Under the pieces are notes generated by a model that saw only the letters and a program-made list of their open reading frames with translations, searched no databases and was not told where the DNA came from. A stretch of DNA of 64,000 nucleotides from Symbiodinium microadriaticum (Eukaryota; Sar; Dinophyceae; Suessiales; Symbiodiniaceae), in the NCBI GenBank assembly GCA_001939145.1, contig LSRX01000054.1, positions 155,900-219,899 of the forward strand, written 5' to 3'. Numbering within the stretch: position 1 is the first letter of the stretch; every line of letters starts with the position of its first letter. The position numbers and the translations under genes are program-made. Shown here piece by piece: positions 62,566 through 64,000 of this stretch.

Positions 62566-63040
62566 CAGTGTGTCTGCGCCCCTGAGGCACGCCTTTGGGA
62601 CAGCATATTAGCCGACCCGCGGCGGTTTCAGGCCGAACACAGTGCTGGGCTGTCCAACAGTTTAGGAACCGTTTCACGGTAGCCGCAAGAGCCAGCCATG
62701 TTCAGTTTGCCGACAATATCGTCATCGCTCTCCTTTTGCTGAGAAGAGGCGATCTTCTCCAGGCTGGGAGACTCTGGAAGGTTCTTCATCGGCAAATCGG
62801 CGCCTGCAGCACATGAAGTCTCTCACCCAAAACGCAGCCTCAATTCTCCATCCACCGCCGCAAATATGCACGCGCACAGCGCACCCGGAGATTAGTGATT
62901 GATTGCATTCTCCGTGCTTGAGAATCCCTGTGCAGCGTGACGATGTGGGCGGTTTGGCAGAGAGCCTGGTGACAGCGCCCGAAACTCAGCTCGCTTGAAA
63001 GTGGTGTAAACTACGAGGAGGGACCGCATCTTGAAACTGT
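62566..63040. other. No assignable gene
   Basis: This sequence lies upstream of the retroelement fragment on its strand. I could not recognise further element protein in it. Confidence 0.25.
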
Positions 63041-63265
63041 TTGCTTTTCGTGAGAGTTGCCTTCAATGACTCAGTCGTTGATGCACGTGTCACAAATGAA
63101 AAAAGCATTGTGGAGATTAAACACATGAGTTTCAGCCTGCCTCATGCTAGAGATGATAGCAGTCCGATCACAAGCGACCTCCAGCAAGCCGAACCCAAGG
63201 CCACGGACAGTGGACTTCGACACAATCCTGAGCACAGCGTGCTGGCCTCGACTGTAGCTGTCTAG
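63041..63265 (+). CDS. Likely terminal exon, unknown protein
   Basis: A 74-codon frame ends at the TAG at 63263-63265. It contains FNDSVVDARVTNEKSIVEIK and DDSSPITSDLQQAEPKATDS, with natural polar and acidic composition. The first Met-like codon is TTG, so the start is probably an upstream splice junction. No family is recognised. Confidence 0.4.
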   Translation: MLFVRVAFNDSVVDARVTNEKSIVEIKHMSFSLPHARDDSSPITSDLQQAEPKATDSGLRHNPEHSVLASTVAV

Positions 63266-64000
63266 TGAAACCTGTAAGGCCTAGTAAGGCCCTTTGTAAC
63301 CGAAGTGTGCGGGTTCTGACAGGACTCCGAAAGCTTGTGGTAGCCATCGAAACCTTTTGGCTTTGGCATCCAGCCCAGGTACGCTGTCTGTGCATTTCAG
63401 AGGCGACACGCATTGCCCCCAGATCTGACAGCACCCAAACTCACCTCGCCTTCAAACATGTGCGGGTCAAGCAACGCAGGGTCCAGATTCGGGTGCCCCA
63501 TACCCGCCTCGATCATCTGTACACTCCGCAGAAGGCCCGGCCAAGCATTTGTGCGGCATGTTACCACGAACGCCGGCTCAGGCTTCATGTATGCCTGCAA
63601 ACGAAACTGAACATGCATTGAGGGATTGAAATTTGCACGAAGCTTGAGTATCTGGAGCTCCCACAGTTTGCACAAGCCAGCGCAAGAAAGGTGTGTGAAG
63701 GATTAGGGTGATTTGGGTTCAGTTTCTTCGGGATGCAGAAAGTGACGACATCAATTCCAATGGCGTGTGGAAAACAACCAAATGAGATGATGCCTGCGAA
63801 CTCTTCTATTAACTCTTTGGTTGCCAAAGGGGTCTCAACCAATTTCCTCCTCGGCTGCGGACATTCCTCCATGCCATTTTGGGAACGCGCACATGGAGGA
63901 ATCAATGGGAAAGAGCAGATGTTATGACCTCGACCTCGTACGAACACTGAACATCATGAACCGGCTTTGCAGACTGCTTCAAGGTAGCCGCGGTACATGG
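63266..64000. other. Unassigned end of window
   Basis: Two - strand frames (63397-63675 and 63585-63947) look mildly protein-like, with MIEAGMGHPNLDPALLDP and ATKELIEEFAGI. They lie on the same strand as the retroelement fragment, but a link is unproven. No convincing + strand exon. Confidence 0.25.

Noticed and set aside
63340-63375. Possible spliced-leader relic (TAGCCAT...TTTTGGCT)
   Set aside because: The two halves are separated by extra bases and the flanking matches to the dinoflagellate leader are missing.

Overview
This looks like nuclear DNA of a dinoflagellate, most likely a Symbiodiniaceae-type genome. The base composition is moderately GC-rich. Genes are cut into many short exons (13-192 bases in the three gene models worked out fully). 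The introns start with GA, GC or GT and end in AG followed by G. Simple repeats are common, and nearly all recognisable coding sequence reads on the + strand. I found no rRNA, tRNA, CRISPR array or spliced-leader relic.

Firm genes. (1) Two almost identical five-exon ARF1-type GTPase genes lie 29,286 bases apart in the same orientation (23246-24352 and 52532-53638). Each splices to an intact 181-residue protein. (2) A 2-oxoglutarate/Fe(II) dioxygenase (48566-51479) is spread over about 17 exons, most too short to stand out as reading frames. The spliced product carries the H-x-D, distal H and R-x-S residues of the family. (3) A multi-pass membrane protein with a PAS-like C-terminal half (9286-14165) is split by a 3.1-kb intron full of decayed repeats. 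(4) The start of a histidine phosphatase (37841-38568) has an RHG motif and micro-exons. Less certain genes are a small MGC-type lipid-anchored protein (5194-6148) and TBC-domain exons (60437-60786). Mobile or decayed material comprises a frameshifted RNase H fragment of a retroelement on the - strand (62093-62565) and a broken P-loop ATPase-like frame (29583-31085).

Layout. 1-5.2 kb: coiled-coil exon fragments and low-complexity DNA. 5.2-6.2 kb: MGC-type gene. 9.1-14.2 kb: membrane/PAS gene. 14.3-21.2 kb: scattered coiled-coil exon candidates, then inverted trinucleotide runs and a GT/TTTG satellite. 23.2-24.5 kb: ARF copy A. 24.9-37.5 kb: exon candidates, a 45-base tandem repeat and the ATPase relic. 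37.8-38.6 kb: phosphatase. 40.4-42.3 kb: a stem-loop cluster followed by an AT-rich, frame-poor island, then microsatellites. 42.9-47.2 kb: an anchored-protein start and exon candidates. 48.6-53.8 kb: dioxygenase followed by ARF copy B. 54-61 kb: exon candidates ending in the TBC exons. 62-64 kb: retroelement fragment and one more exon.

ARF acts in vesicle budding and TBC proteins are GAPs for Rab GTPases, so two trafficking functions are represented. Otherwise the genes do not form one pathway. Exon borders were set by eye from frame, family motifs and splice signals, so borders marked tentative could shift.
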